Source: Anaerolineae bacterium (GTDB taxonomy: Bacteria; Chloroflexota; Anaerolineae; Anaerolineales; Anaerolineaceae). Taken from it: a stretch of DNA of 64,000 bases. This document shows, one piece after another, positions 41,043-50,202 of the stretch. The notes beneath the pieces were generated by a model that saw only the letters and a list, made by a program, of their open reading frames with translations, searched no databases and was not told the DNA's origin. Each line of letters opens with the position of its first letter. Position 1 is the stretch's first letter. The translations under genes and the position numbers were made by a program. The stretch is taken from NCBI GenBank assembly GCA_013314735.1, contig JABUFD010000002.1, positions 992,001 to 1,056,000 on the forward strand, written 5' to 3'.

Positions 41043-41399
41043 ATGTACGACCTGCACCTTATTAACTCTGTTCTGTTTGTTGGCCCAATCCCCGAATGGG
41101 CCGGCCAGGTTGCCATCGCTCTGGTGGTGGCACTGGTGGCACTCGTGATCACCCTGACAGTTGTAATGGCGACCACGGCTGCGAGGATTGCTGGCAGCTT
41201 CCGTAAAACCGGCAAGCTCCCGGAATCGCTTATGAAATTCGCTGAGGCTCGTCAGCCTCTGCGGGAACATAAGCACATCCATTACTCGGTGGCGGCCACC
41301 GAGCAGATGGAGAGGGAACAACAGGCCGCCGCTACCGGACCAATTCCTCTGGATGAGGCCGGGTACGATTTCTACGGGATTGACAGCGGCATGAACTAG
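41043..41399 (+). CDS. Single-pass membrane protein
   Basis: The 118-residue protein has one long membrane segment (about 20-50, VAIALVVALVALVITLTVVMATTAA) and a charged cytoplasmic tail. AAGGAG precedes ATG 41043. Function unknown; sits ahead of the ATPase gene. Confidence 0.6.
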   Translation: MYDLHLINSVLFVGPIPEWAGQVAIALVVALVALVITLTVVMATTAARIAGSFRKTGKLPESLMKFAEARQPLREHKHIHYSVAATEQMEREQQAAATGPIPLDEAGYDFYGIDSGMN

Positions 41400-41427
41400 C
41401 CGCAATCAATCCACCTCCCAAAAACTA

Positions 41428-41510
41428 CGTCACCCCCATGCGGGGTGGCGCAGGGGGGCGGCTCACGACCTGAATACCTCCTCACAGGAAAGTGGACCTT
41501 CCCCCTGCGC
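41428..41510 (+). promoter_or_regulatory. Structured leader of the VirB4-like ATPase gene
   Basis: CGTCACCCC (41428-41436) pairs with GGGGTGGCG (41442-41450), and GCGCAGGGGG (41448-41457) pairs perfectly with CCCCCTGCGC (41501-41510). The two stems share three bases, so they compete at their edge. Could be a 5' regulatory structure; no terminator tail is seen. Confidence 0.45.
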
Positions 41511-41545
41511 TACCCGGCGCGAAAGAAATAAGGAGTTTTGAACCA

Positions 41546-44500
41546 ATGGTAATTGCAGCACTCAAAGACATTCGAATACCCTGGCTGACTGAAAAGACTG
41601 GAAAGAAGTCAAATCAGTCGTTGATTCCGGATGACCTGCAACTGATGGACAACGGGATCGCCTTCAACGAAGCCAACGACACACTGGATTATCTCTGGTA
41701 CGCCGTCGAAGAAAAGGATAACGGGCGGGTGTATCGCGGTTTTCGGGTGGTGCGGCTGCTGGAACTGAAATTCATCCCTCTGGATGCCCGCGCTGATGCC
41801 GGCCTTTTACAGAAGATGAAATCCGTTCTGCGCTCATTGTACGGAGCAAAGGTATCGTTTGTGTACCTGACTGCCGGCATCTTCACCGATCCTGCGGTGG
41901 GCATCATCCAATGCTACGGTGTCTCGGTATTTGCAAAAGACCTGGAAGAAGCTGCCAAACTTTCGGCGAACGCCCTGAGCGCATTGAAATCAGCCATGAC
42001 CGGTGCGTTCCGGCAGATGAAATTATCCCCCCTGACTCCTGAAACCGGCCAGTGGATTTTTGGCGCAATGGCTGACATGAAACACGCCCTGGTTGTCGTA
42101 GGGCAGCCAGATCCGCGCGAGAACGCCAAAGGCGGCAGCCAGGCATTATTCAACAATCCCCTGACCACTGGAAACAGCGCTGCGCAGCAGTACAGCTTGC
42201 AGCAGAACGAAATCCTGTTTCGCGGCATGAGTACGCTGAAAGAGGACTTTCTATTCCTGGTAATGACTTCCCCGATTGCCCTGTCCGACATCAGCGAAAT
42301 GCTGATCGGCCTGGCCGAGAGTACCAGCACCTGGGCCTCCTGGCAGAATGGTGTGCGGGGAGCCTCGTTTGGGATCAGCCTGCCGGCGATATTGAGCGGC
42401 GCACTGATGCAGTCCTCGGCGCAGGGCTTTGGGGAGAGCGAAGGCACATCGCATACAGACGGCACAGCACACTCGACTGGCGTGGCCCATACGGAAGGCG
42501 AGGCGCATACTGAGGGGTCTGCGTACACCGTAGGCCGTACTCACTCGGTTGGCGAGTCCACAACTGTCACCAGCGGCGTAGCCACTTCTGAAATTCATTC
42601 CGTTTCAGAAGGCGAGGCCCATTCTGAAAGCAGCGGGGTTTCGGACGGTACCATGTCCTCCAGCGGCACCAGCGGGAGCCATACACAGTCCAGCGGTCAG
42701 TCAGATAACGTTGGCGTTGGTGTGAATGCCGGCGCTAACCTGGGTGTGAATGCAGTCGCCCAGGGCGGCGTCAGTGTTGGCGGCAGCGGTAGTTACTCAC
42801 ACGGCTGGACCGAGGGTGTGGCTGATTCATCTGGCTGGATGCAGTCATCGGGATCATCCCATACCGAAAGCAGCGGGGTTTCGGACACCACGTCCCGGTC
42901 TGAAACGCACGCCACCGGCACCACCCGTTCAAATTCGGTGTCGCACGGCACCAGTGAAACCTGGGGAACGTCTGAAGCTGCCACCAGCAGCCAATCGGAC
43001 ACCACCAGCAAATCGGATACGACCAGTGAATCGGATACGGTATCCTCGTCCGATGGCACAACGAAGGGTTCCTCCGTCAGCCAGATGGTTGGTCGGGGAG
43101 CCTCATCGGGACTGGCCGTTGGTGTTGCGCCGTCTTTCTCGCTGAACCAATCCTATCAATGGCAGTTTGATCCGGCCATCCTGGTGACCCAAATCCTGCG
43201 TGTCCAACAGCGGCTGCTGGAAGGTGCGAGCAAGGAAGGCGCGTTCTACGCTGACGCCTACGCTTTTACCCGCACCCCGCAGGGCAAACAGGCCATGATG
43301 GGCCTGATCCCGGAAGCGTTTCACGGCACCGAGGATGTTGTCACTGGCGTCCAAACCCGTGACCTGACGGAAGCAGAAGAACGGTACATCCTCAATCACG
43401 CCGGCGCATTTTCACCATCCAGCCGGGTTGAGACGATCCCAGAAGTAATGAGTGGCTACATGGACTCGACCCTGCTGACGCTCTTGCAGGTGTCGGCCTA
43501 CACCGCACCGGGCATGTTTGAAATGGGCACAGCCGTAACGGTGCAGGAAAGCACTCCCGATTTTGCGTTTTACCCGAACATGTCGGGTGAAGTCGTGCTG
43601 GCAAAACAGTGGGCCAGCGAACTGGCTGAGATTACCCCCATGCCCTTGCGTCTTTCGCTTGAACGGCACTTTCATACTGTATTTTGCGGCGATACCGGTT
43701 TTGGAAAAAGCGTCAGTGCGGAGCGATTGGCATATGAAACCACGCTCAAATGGCACTACCGCACGATCATCCTGGACTTTGGTCAGGGTTGGCGGCGGGC
43801 GATGAACTGGGCCGGCCTGGAAGGGCGGGTGGATGTGCGCCAGGTATTTCCTGGGGCGCAGCGTCCGCTGCGTTGGAACATCTTGCAAGTGCCGAAGCGC
43901 ATGGACCCTGGCCGCTACCGCTCAATGGTGGCTGAACTGCTGGCAAACGCCGGGCGCATGGGACCCCGGCAGTTGGGCTTTTTACGGCGGGCGATCACCG
44001 AAGTGTATCAGGACTGCGGCGTTGTCTCCTGCCCAAACAAGCCAGGCTTTCAGGTGATCCAGAACCAGGCCGAAATTGATGCAATTCAAACCCGGCGGGC
44101 AGAATACAACCATCCCCCGGCGTCCATCACCGTTGGAACATTGCTCACGGGTCTGGAACCGATTGACCTGCAAGCCCTGTATGTGGAGCGCAGCAAGAAG
44201 GCCAGCTTTGCCGAAGTTGTGCGCCGGCTGCGGAAGGCACAGGACGCCCTGGGCAAGAACGATCAAACCTCCCGCACCAGCCTGGAAGGGCTGCTGCTGC
44301 GGGTTGAAACCTTTGAAGAAGGCGAAATGGCCCGGCAGTACGGCCCTGGACCGGACAGCCTGCCGATTGAGGATTTGGGACTGCTTGGCCCGGCTGATGA
44401 TCCCTGGGGCATGGTCGTGATTGAAGGCGGCGCTGAAATGAGCGACGAGTTTGCCAAAAGCGCCATCTTGAGCCTGCTGGCGAGCGTCCTCTATTTTGAT

Positions 44501-45010
44501 GCCGTATCCCGCCGGCGGGAAAGCCTGACCGGGTTGAAATTCCCCCCAATGCAGATTTTCTTTGAGGAAGCGAACAAAATCCTGGCCGGCGTATCGTCTG
44601 GCGGTGCAGCCTCTGATCAGCCCAATTCAACCGGTGGAAGCGTCAGTGAAATCTTCCAAACCATGTGGCGGGACGGGCGCAAATACCGCATCTTCCTGCA
44701 CCTGATGGCGCAAACCATCAGCGAACTGCCGGAGGGAATCGTATCCTCCTGCAACAACATCTTTGTCGTGCAAACCAAGAATGCCAAAGACCGGGATATG
44801 GTCATGGCGCATATTGGCCGGAGCGAGAAGGGCTTTGTGAACACGGAATATAAGCGGTATCTGGCGCGTATTCCAATCAAGATGGCGGTGGTCAAACTCG
44901 GCTACTCCGATGATGTCACCCAACTGGAACCCATGCTGGTCAATCCCCTGTATGTCCCCGGCAGCGAGCCGGACGACAGCGAGATTGTTCGCCGCCTGGG
45001 AGCGAAGTAA
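41546..45010 (+). CDS. VirB4/HerA-like transfer ATPase with long Ser-rich insert
   Basis: The 1154-residue protein has a VirB4-like N-terminal domain (1 to about 290), a Ser/Gly/Thr/His-rich low-complexity insert (about 300-530, many HTEG, SGVSDT and SSG units), and a C-terminal RecA-fold motor with Walker A GDTGFGKS at residues 715-722 and Walker B IFFEEANK at about 1004-1011. LMAQTISELPEGIVSSCNNIFVVQTKN is the typical motif 3/sensor region of VirB4/TraC/HerA ATPases. AGGAG at 41531 sets ATG 41546. It would power transfer or pilus assembly. It stands directly before the Tad genes, which is not the usual type IV secretion context. Confidence 0.82.
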   Translation: MVIAALKDIRIPWLTEKTGKKSNQSLIPDDLQLMDNGIAFNEANDTLDYLWYAVEEKDNGRVYRGFRVVRLLELKFIPLDARADAGLLQKMKSVLRSLYGAKVSFVYLTAGIFTDPAVGIIQCYGVSVFAKDLEEAAKLSANALSALKSAMTGAFRQMKLSPLTPETGQWIFGAMADMKHALVVVGQPDPRENAKGGSQALFNNPLTTGNSAAQQYSLQQNEILFRGMSTLKEDFLFLVMTSPIALSDISEMLIGLAESTSTWASWQNGVRGASFGISLPAILSGALMQSSAQGFGESEGTSHTDGTAHSTGVAHTEGEAHTEGSAYTVGRTHSVGESTTVTSGVATSEIHSVSEGEAHSESSGVSDGTMSSSGTSGSHTQSSGQSDNVGVGVNAGANLGVNAVAQGGVSVGGSGSYSHGWTEGVADSSGWMQSSGSSHTESSGVSDTTSRSETHATGTTRSNSVSHGTSETWGTSEAATSSQSDTTSKSDTTSESDTVSSSDGTTKGSSVSQMVGRGASSGLAVGVAPSFSLNQSYQWQFDPAILVTQILRVQQRLLEGASKEGAFYADAYAFTRTPQGKQAMMGLIPEAFHGTEDVVTGVQTRDLTEAEERYILNHAGAFSPSSRVETIPEVMSGYMDSTLLTLLQVSAYTAPGMFEMGTAVTVQESTPDFAFYPNMSGEVVLAKQWASELAEITPMPLRLSLERHFHTVFCGDTGFGKSVSAERLAYETTLKWHYRTIILDFGQGWRRAMNWAGLEGRVDVRQVFPGAQRPLRWNILQVPKRMDPGRYRSMVAELLANAGRMGPRQLGFLRRAITEVYQDCGVVSCPNKPGFQVIQNQAEIDAIQTRRAEYNHPPASITVGTLLTGLEPIDLQALYVERSKKASFAEVVRRLRKAQDALGKNDQTSRTSLEGLLLRVETFEEGEMARQYGPGPDSLPIEDLGLLGPADDPWGMVVIEGGAEMSDEFAKSAILSLLASVLYFDAVSRRRESLTGLKFPPMQIFFEEANKILAGVSSGGAASDQPNSTGGSVSEIFQTMWRDGRKYRIFLHLMAQTISELPEGIVSSCNNIFVVQTKNAKDRDMVMAHIGRSEKGFVNTEYKRYLARIPIKMAVVKLGYSDDVTQLEPMLVNPLYVPGSEPDDSEIVRRLGAK

Positions 45011-45033
45011 CAAGCAGAAAAGAAGAAAAGGAC

Positions 45034-45282
45034 ATGATTCAATCACTCATCTTACTTCCTGTATTCATCGCCCTGCTGCCGGCCTTTATAGGCGTCTGGG
45101 TGGCAGCGGTCCTGCTCAACCGGCGCGGAAAGAAAAAGTGGGTTTTGGGACTGGGCATTGTTGGCGGTATTCTGGGGCTGGTTATCCTGTTCCTGGGACT
45201 GCTGGCCCTGCTGCCCGTCCTGCCGGCGGTCGAGCCAGAAATGTTCCCGACACCGAATTTTGACTTGATCCCAACAATATAA
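45034..45282 (+). CDS. Small two-segment membrane protein
   Basis: The 82-residue protein has membrane segments at about 4-28 and 36-65. The long ATPase gene ends 23 bases upstream. Function unknown. Confidence 0.55.
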   Translation: MIQSLILLPVFIALLPAFIGVWVAAVLLNRRGKKKWVLGLGIVGGILGLVILFLGLLALLPVLPAVEPEMFPTPNFDLIPTI

Positions 45283-45311
45283 GATGACAGGCGAAAGCAG
45301 CCCTGTTATTT

Positions 45312-45370
45312 GCCGCAGAAACGCCGTTCAGGGGTTTTGCCAATCCCTGAAATGCGGCGTTTCGCGCGGC
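45312..45370 (+). other. Three-tier hairpin in leader of cpaB
   Basis: GCCGC/GCGGC (45312-45316, 45366-45370), GAAACGCCG/CGGCGTTTC (45318-45326, 45355-45363) and CAGGG/CCCTG (45329-45333, 45345-45349) nest in one arm. There is no T tail, and it lies 150 bases before cpaB; possibly an mRNA stabiliser or leader. A 36-codon frame from 45406 has a poorly spaced ribosome site and is not called. Confidence 0.45.
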
Positions 45371-45522
45371 TTGCCTGCGATTCAAGGAGGCAACTGGCAT
45401 CCATCATGAGTGTGATATTGGCGCGATCAGGCGCATTGAGCGCAAACAACGTTATTCAGCCAGTTAGAAAAAGCTGGCAAACAAAACCAATCTTCAGAAT
45501 CAGAAAAGGAGTTTGAAAAAAT

Positions 45523-46530
45523 ATGGAAAAGAAACGATCCCCGATTGTCCCGATTGTCCTGGCCGTAGCGATTGGCCTGCTGACGATCCTGCTGCTGAAC
45601 GGCGTCATTCGCCCGACCCCGATGGTGGTGGCAAAAGTCGCCATTGCGCCTGGCACAGTGTTGAACGCCGAACTGTTGGAAGTCCGCACCGTGCCGGCTG
45701 GCGGGCGGCCTGCTGATTCGTTCAAAACGGTGGAAGAAGTGATTGGTCAGTCATTGGCCGTGCAGCGCGCGGCAGGCGATGCCATTACCGCTTCCACCCT
45801 GGGCGACAATGCCCAGGCTGGCATCCCGGCGCAGCTTGAACCGGGTCATGTGGCGATTGCCGTCAACGTGGACCTGTCCAGCGGCGTCGCTGGATTGCTG
45901 CGTCCTGGTCAGACTGTGACGATCATTGGCCTGTTGACCCCGGATGTTGTCGGCAGCCAGTCGGGACTGTCCAGTGTCATCCCCGCAGCCTCGGTACTTG
46001 TTCCCGACCCATCAGCAGACCCGAACAGCCTGCTGACTCCCACCCCGACCGCAACCCCCATCCCCCTGATGGGGCCGGTAGGCCGTATCTCGATCAGCGG
46101 GCTGCGTGTTCTGATGGTCCCGCAGTCATTCCAGTACCAGGAAATTCCTGCCGGCGCAAGCCAGGAAGAAATGTTTGCCAGTTCAGCCGCCACCAGCAAG
46201 GACAGCGGCGTGATTGTGCTGGACGTGCCGACGACCCCGATGGAAGTCGCACCGGGTGTGTTCGTGAACCCGGCGACCTTGATTGCTGCGCTCGACCAGT
46301 TCGGCGTAGTGTATCTGGCGCTTGAACCGAGCGGCGGGCTGGTGGTTGCCGAAGAAGATATTCTGACGCTCAACCTGGCGAGCCTGTACAAGTCCATCAA
46401 TGGGAACAACCAGGCGTCTATGGCTGCCACCCCGACTATTGTGTACCGGCCAACGGCGACACCCGAACCGGTCGAACCCACCGCCACCCCTGAACCCACC
46501 CTGCTGCCGACCCTGGCGCCCAAGCCCTAA
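45523..46530 (+). CDS. cpaB: Flp pilus assembly protein CpaB/RcpC
   Basis: The 335-residue protein has an N-terminal membrane anchor (about 8-27), an SAF domain (VVAKVAIAPGTVLNAELLEVRTVPAGG, about 36-62) and the RcpC-type domain (HVAIAVNVDLSSGVAGLLRPGQTVTIIG). A Pro/Thr tail (ATPEPVEPTATPEP) ends the protein and may cross the wall. CpaB works at the outer side of Tad machines, usually touching the secretin; no secretin gene is seen here. AAAAGGAG lies before ATG 45523. Confidence 0.88.
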   Translation: MEKKRSPIVPIVLAVAIGLLTILLLNGVIRPTPMVVAKVAIAPGTVLNAELLEVRTVPAGGRPADSFKTVEEVIGQSLAVQRAAGDAITASTLGDNAQAGIPAQLEPGHVAIAVNVDLSSGVAGLLRPGQTVTIIGLLTPDVVGSQSGLSSVIPAASVLVPDPSADPNSLLTPTPTATPIPLMGPVGRISISGLRVLMVPQSFQYQEIPAGASQEEMFASSAATSKDSGVIVLDVPTTPMEVAPGVFVNPATLIAALDQFGVVYLALEPSGGLVVAEEDILTLNLASLYKSINGNNQASMAATPTIVYRPTATPEPVEPTATPEPTLLPTLAPKP

Positions 46531-46552
46531 TTGAATTGAAGGAAATGCTGCC

Positions 46553-47854
46553 ATGTTGAATCAGGAAGCAAAAGTTTTGACCATGCTGGCCGGCACGGGT
46601 GCAGAGACCGTGTTCTACCAGATGATGCCGGCGTTTCAATCGGATACCCGTTTCAGTGTATCGTCGGTTGTCACCGGCTGGTCTGATTTCGAGAAGAATC
46701 TGGAACAGTTGAAGCCGAATCTGCTGGTCGTGCAGGGTGACATTGCGCCCAATCCTGATACGCTGATTGCAGCCCTGGCCCGGATGCAGGTCTGGAATGG
46801 TGTGGCGCTGGTTGTCTTGCAAGCAGCGCACCGCGAGTTTCGGGGTGCGTTTGAGAAGGTCAGTGTGGTGCGCGGCGTGTTTGTCCTCCCGGTGAACTGG
46901 GGCGAAGTGGTCCAGGGCGGCTATGCTGCCGTGTCCACTGAACGGGCGCGCGGAGCGGCACAGGCTCCTCTGCAAAGTGCAATGGGGTTTCGGGCGGCGA
47001 CATCGGTGACCGGAACCCGCGTCGTGGCGTTCCTGTCTGGCTCAGGCGGCGCAGGTCGTTCAACCCTGGCCGAGAACATCGCCTATGAACTGGCCGTGCG
47101 CCTGAACGTCCGCACCCTGCTGATGTCACTGGGCCTGCCGCCCTCAGCGGCAATGAACCTGGGATTGAAATACACCCCCAATGCTGGCGAGTTTTTTGCT
47201 CGTCCAGGGGACGGTTTTGCCAGTGCGATCCAGACGAAGGAAGGTCTGGATGTCATCGTCGCGCCTGAAAACTCGGTGGAATACGCCCGTGCTGCCGAAA
47301 CTTCATCTTCAGCAGGGGGGAAAGCCGAGGCTAACTCGATCTACTCACTGGTGATGGCAAGCTGGACGCGCAGTTATGCCGGCGTCATGCTGGACCTGCC
47401 GTGCAGCGAAGGAATCTGGACGATGCACCCCTTGATGGCGGCCAACACTGCGATCATTGTCTCCCGGCCCACCCTGGCTGACCTGGCAGCAACCCGGCAC
47501 CTGCTGGTGCTGCTGATGGAACGGATGCGCAACGAACACCGCATCCCGCAAGAATCAATCTTTATGGTGCTGAACCAGGCCAGTGACCGGTCGCGAATCA
47601 CGCCAAGCCAGTTTTACCAAGAACTGGTGCAAAGCTATGGATGGGCGCCGCCGGTCCTGGCGGTGATTCCGTATGACCAGAACATCCCGAACACACAGGA
47701 TGATCGCGTCCCGGTGGTTGGGAAGGTGGATGGCTTTACGAAAGGCATCCGCACCATCATCAACGGCCTGTTCCCTGGTGTGGGCGGGGGCGTTGAATCT
47801 GACCAGCCGCGCAAGAAAGGTCTGCTGGGTGGCTTGTTGGGAGGTCGAGGTTAA
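46553..47854 (+). CDS. tadZ: Tad pilus localisation ATPase TadZ/CpaE
   Basis: The 433-residue protein has an N-terminal receiver-like part (about 1-135) and a MinD/ParA-like domain from about residue 155 (RVVAFLSGSGGAGRSTLAENIA). The deviant Walker lysines are replaced by Ser and Arg, so ATP turnover may be weak or lost; degenerate P-loops occur in this family. TadZ places the Tad machine in the cell. It lies between CpaB and CpaF as in other tad loci. Confidence 0.85.
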   Translation: MLNQEAKVLTMLAGTGAETVFYQMMPAFQSDTRFSVSSVVTGWSDFEKNLEQLKPNLLVVQGDIAPNPDTLIAALARMQVWNGVALVVLQAAHREFRGAFEKVSVVRGVFVLPVNWGEVVQGGYAAVSTERARGAAQAPLQSAMGFRAATSVTGTRVVAFLSGSGGAGRSTLAENIAYELAVRLNVRTLLMSLGLPPSAAMNLGLKYTPNAGEFFARPGDGFASAIQTKEGLDVIVAPENSVEYARAAETSSSAGGKAEANSIYSLVMASWTRSYAGVMLDLPCSEGIWTMHPLMAANTAIIVSRPTLADLAATRHLLVLLMERMRNEHRIPQESIFMVLNQASDRSRITPSQFYQELVQSYGWAPPVLAVIPYDQNIPNTQDDRVPVVGKVDGFTKGIRTIINGLFPGVGGGVESDQPRKKGLLGGLLGGRG

Positions 47855-47859
47855 TCACT

Positions 47860-48327
47860 ATGGATAGCATTGTTCAGATCGTCCCCATCAGCGGCTACAC
47901 AGCCGTGTTTGAAAATGTAGATGAAACCGAATACCATCCTACGGATGCAGCCGGCAACCCCATCGAGGGCGGCAAGGTTGTTACGGACATCCTGGCTGAA
48001 ACGGATGCCAATCTGACAATTCTGCCGGTGCTATGTTTCGCCCTGGTAAAGAGCGAACTTCCACGCACCGGCGGGGAAATGTATCGCATGGTCGGGGTCT
48101 TTCTTGACCCCGACTATGGGTATCTCGAATTATGCGAGCGGATGGATAACGAAACAATTTATGCAGGCCGGCTCCTGGGGTATCTCCCTCCTGATCCACA
48201 AACGCACCCTGCGCTGATGAACAATTACCGTTGGATCACCGCCTCGCGAATTGACGGGCGGTATGTTGAAGAAACGGCCTGGCAACAGGTTTTAGAAGAA
48301 AAAGAAAGGAATAAAAATGCCCTCTAA
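47860..48327 (+). CDS. Hypothetical protein in tad locus
   Basis: The 155-residue protein starts MDSIVQIVPISGYTAVF. It is soluble, mixed alpha/beta, with no membrane segment. It overlaps the next gene by 11 bases. It is not a known Tad component. Confidence 0.6.
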   Translation: MDSIVQIVPISGYTAVFENVDETEYHPTDAAGNPIEGGKVVTDILAETDANLTILPVLCFALVKSELPRTGGEMYRMVGVFLDPDYGYLELCERMDNETIYAGRLLGYLPPDPQTHPALMNNYRWITASRIDGRYVEETAWQQVLEEKERNKNAL

Positions 48328-48898
48328 TAATCAACCCTTCTGTGTTGTTGATATTCATCTTTTGGAAAATGCCGAACTTTTGGACATGCAGGAAGATGAG
48401 CAAATGATGGCTGGTCTGCAAGCGATGGGAGCAGTCAGTGAACTGCGCTTTTTGCAGTTGCTAACCGGCAAAAAAGTAGTCCTGCCGGCAGACTGGCGGG
48501 CCGATTTGTTCATGAAATCGGCGGTGATTAGTCGCGCTGGCGAACCGCTGCCGGAAGAATACGCTCAAGCGGCGAAAGAGATTGCGGAAAACCCGGCAGA
48601 GCCAATGGACGATTTTTTTGACTTTGCAGATCAAATCACGGCGCACTTTACGATCAGCACCATCCAGTTTTCGCGTCGGGATGCCGAAAAATTTGTAACT
48701 TTATGGAGCCTTCGCCCTCCGGAGTCGGCGGCTGAAGTGGATATTGAGTTTTTGATGACCTGCAAGTACGCTGCCCTGGCCTGGGCGTTGAACATGCCAT
48801 TCAAGACAAACAATATCCTGTTCTATGAAGTAGTCCAGCAGGCTGATGCAGAGGCTTATGCCTGGGTCGAACTGGTGCATGACACGGTTGAGGGGTAA
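48317..48898 (+). CDS. Hypothetical protein in tad locus
   Basis: The 193-residue soluble, mostly helical protein starts MPSNNQPFCVVDIHLLENAELL, with AAAGGAATAAAA before it, and ends 5 bases before cpaF. No family recognised; a partner of the CpaF ATPase is possible from position. Confidence 0.6.
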   Translation: MPSNNQPFCVVDIHLLENAELLDMQEDEQMMAGLQAMGAVSELRFLQLLTGKKVVLPADWRADLFMKSAVISRAGEPLPEEYAQAAKEIAENPAEPMDDFFDFADQITAHFTISTIQFSRRDAEKFVTLWSLRPPESAAEVDIEFLMTCKYAALAWALNMPFKTNNILFYEVVQQADAEAYAWVELVHDTVEG

Positions 48899-48903
48899 AA
48901 ATA

Positions 48904-50187
48904 ATGAGCCTCTTAAGCGTGTTTGACGACAAACAGACCTCGCAGCAAGCCGTCAGCGGCGACCTGCGGGTTGAAGTCTCCACCGAAGTCATTGATGTCA
49001 TCAATCGGGAGTTCCCGCCGGCCCTGCTGCAACGGCCAAACGAAATGGAGCGGCAGCGGGTCGCGGAGCGTATTGCCTCGCTGGTGACGCAAGCCCTGCG
49101 CCGGCGCAGCGCCAATCCCGGTCAGGGGTTTGAAGCTGAACTGGCCGGTGAACTGGCCCGCCGGCTGATGGGATTGGGCTTTCTCGACCTGCTGCTTCCA
49201 CCGTCCCGGAACGATCTCTCGGAGATCACCGTGTATTCCTCCGGGCTGGTGCAGGTCATGCGGAAGGGCGAAGTCCGGTGGGAGACGATTCCCATGCGGC
49301 CCCAAGCGGAAGAAGTTGAGCGTGTGCTGGACCGGCTGCTCGGCCCGCAGAACAAATCGCTGAACGAAACCAACCCATCCGTGAACGCCAAGCTCCCGCG
49401 CACCGAGGACAATCCTGGCGGTGGGCGCGTGAAGGCCCTGCACCGGGTGATTACGCCCCCAGGGCGCAATCACTCCATCAACATCCGGTTGTACGAACAA
49501 AAGCCGGTGCTTCCTGAATGGCTGATTGAACGCCAGGCGTTAAGCGCCGACATGATGAACACCCTGCGCCGGGGGATGGCATCGGGGCAGCGGATACTGA
49601 TCACCGGCGGCACCCGCACGGGAAAGACCACCCTGCTGTCGGCCATCTGCAACTTTCTCCCTCCCGCCTGGCGTGTCTTGAAGATTGAAGATCCAGAAGA
49701 AATCTGGATTGCCCGTGAGACCGTGCAAACGATTGAAGCCCGCCCCCGTGCCGTCGGCACCGAAGTCCAGCCTTACACCCTGGCCGATGGTGTGGATGAT
49801 GCCATGCGTATGTCGCCGGACTACCTGATCATTGGTGAGGTTCGGGATGGCCGGGCAGCGCAGGCATTGTTCCGGGCCATGATGACCGGTCACTCCGGGG
49901 CTTGCACCTTCCATGCCGACAGTCCGCGTGAAGCGGCCAGCCGGCTGGCAACAATCATGGGTGCTGATGCCGGGGTGCGCAAAGCGGACGCCAATCAGAT
50001 GGTGGCCGATTCGGTGGATATGCTGGTGCAGATCGGCATCCGGCATGAAAAGCGGTGTGTGACCACCATTGCACAAATCGCCCGTGAACTGCGGGGTGGG
50101 GATGTCTGGTTTGATCCCCTCTGGCAGTATGACGAAACCAGCCAACCCGGCGCGCCGCGCTGGGAAAAACTGGCCGAACTGGAATAA
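48904..50187 (+). CDS. cpaF: Tad secretion ATPase CpaF/TadA (VirB11 family)
   Basis: The 427-residue protein is a type II/IV secretion ATPase: helical N-terminus, EITVYSSGLVQVMRKGEV start of the N-domain, Walker A GGTRTGKT at residues 235-242, the Asp box VLKIEDPEEIWI, Walker B MSPDYLIIGEVRDGRAA and the His box MMTGHSGACTFHADSPREA. It powers pilus extension (and retraction) from the cytoplasm. Confidence 0.93.
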   Translation: MSLLSVFDDKQTSQQAVSGDLRVEVSTEVIDVINREFPPALLQRPNEMERQRVAERIASLVTQALRRRSANPGQGFEAELAGELARRLMGLGFLDLLLPPSRNDLSEITVYSSGLVQVMRKGEVRWETIPMRPQAEEVERVLDRLLGPQNKSLNETNPSVNAKLPRTEDNPGGGRVKALHRVITPPGRNHSINIRLYEQKPVLPEWLIERQALSADMMNTLRRGMASGQRILITGGTRTGKTTLLSAICNFLPPAWRVLKIEDPEEIWIARETVQTIEARPRAVGTEVQPYTLADGVDDAMRMSPDYLIIGEVRDGRAAQALFRAMMTGHSGACTFHADSPREAASRLATIMGADAGVRKADANQMVADSVDMLVQIGIRHEKRCVTTIAQIARELRGGDVWFDPLWQYDETSQPGAPRWEKLAELE

Positions 50188-50202
50188 GGAAGGAGTTAAG
50201 GC

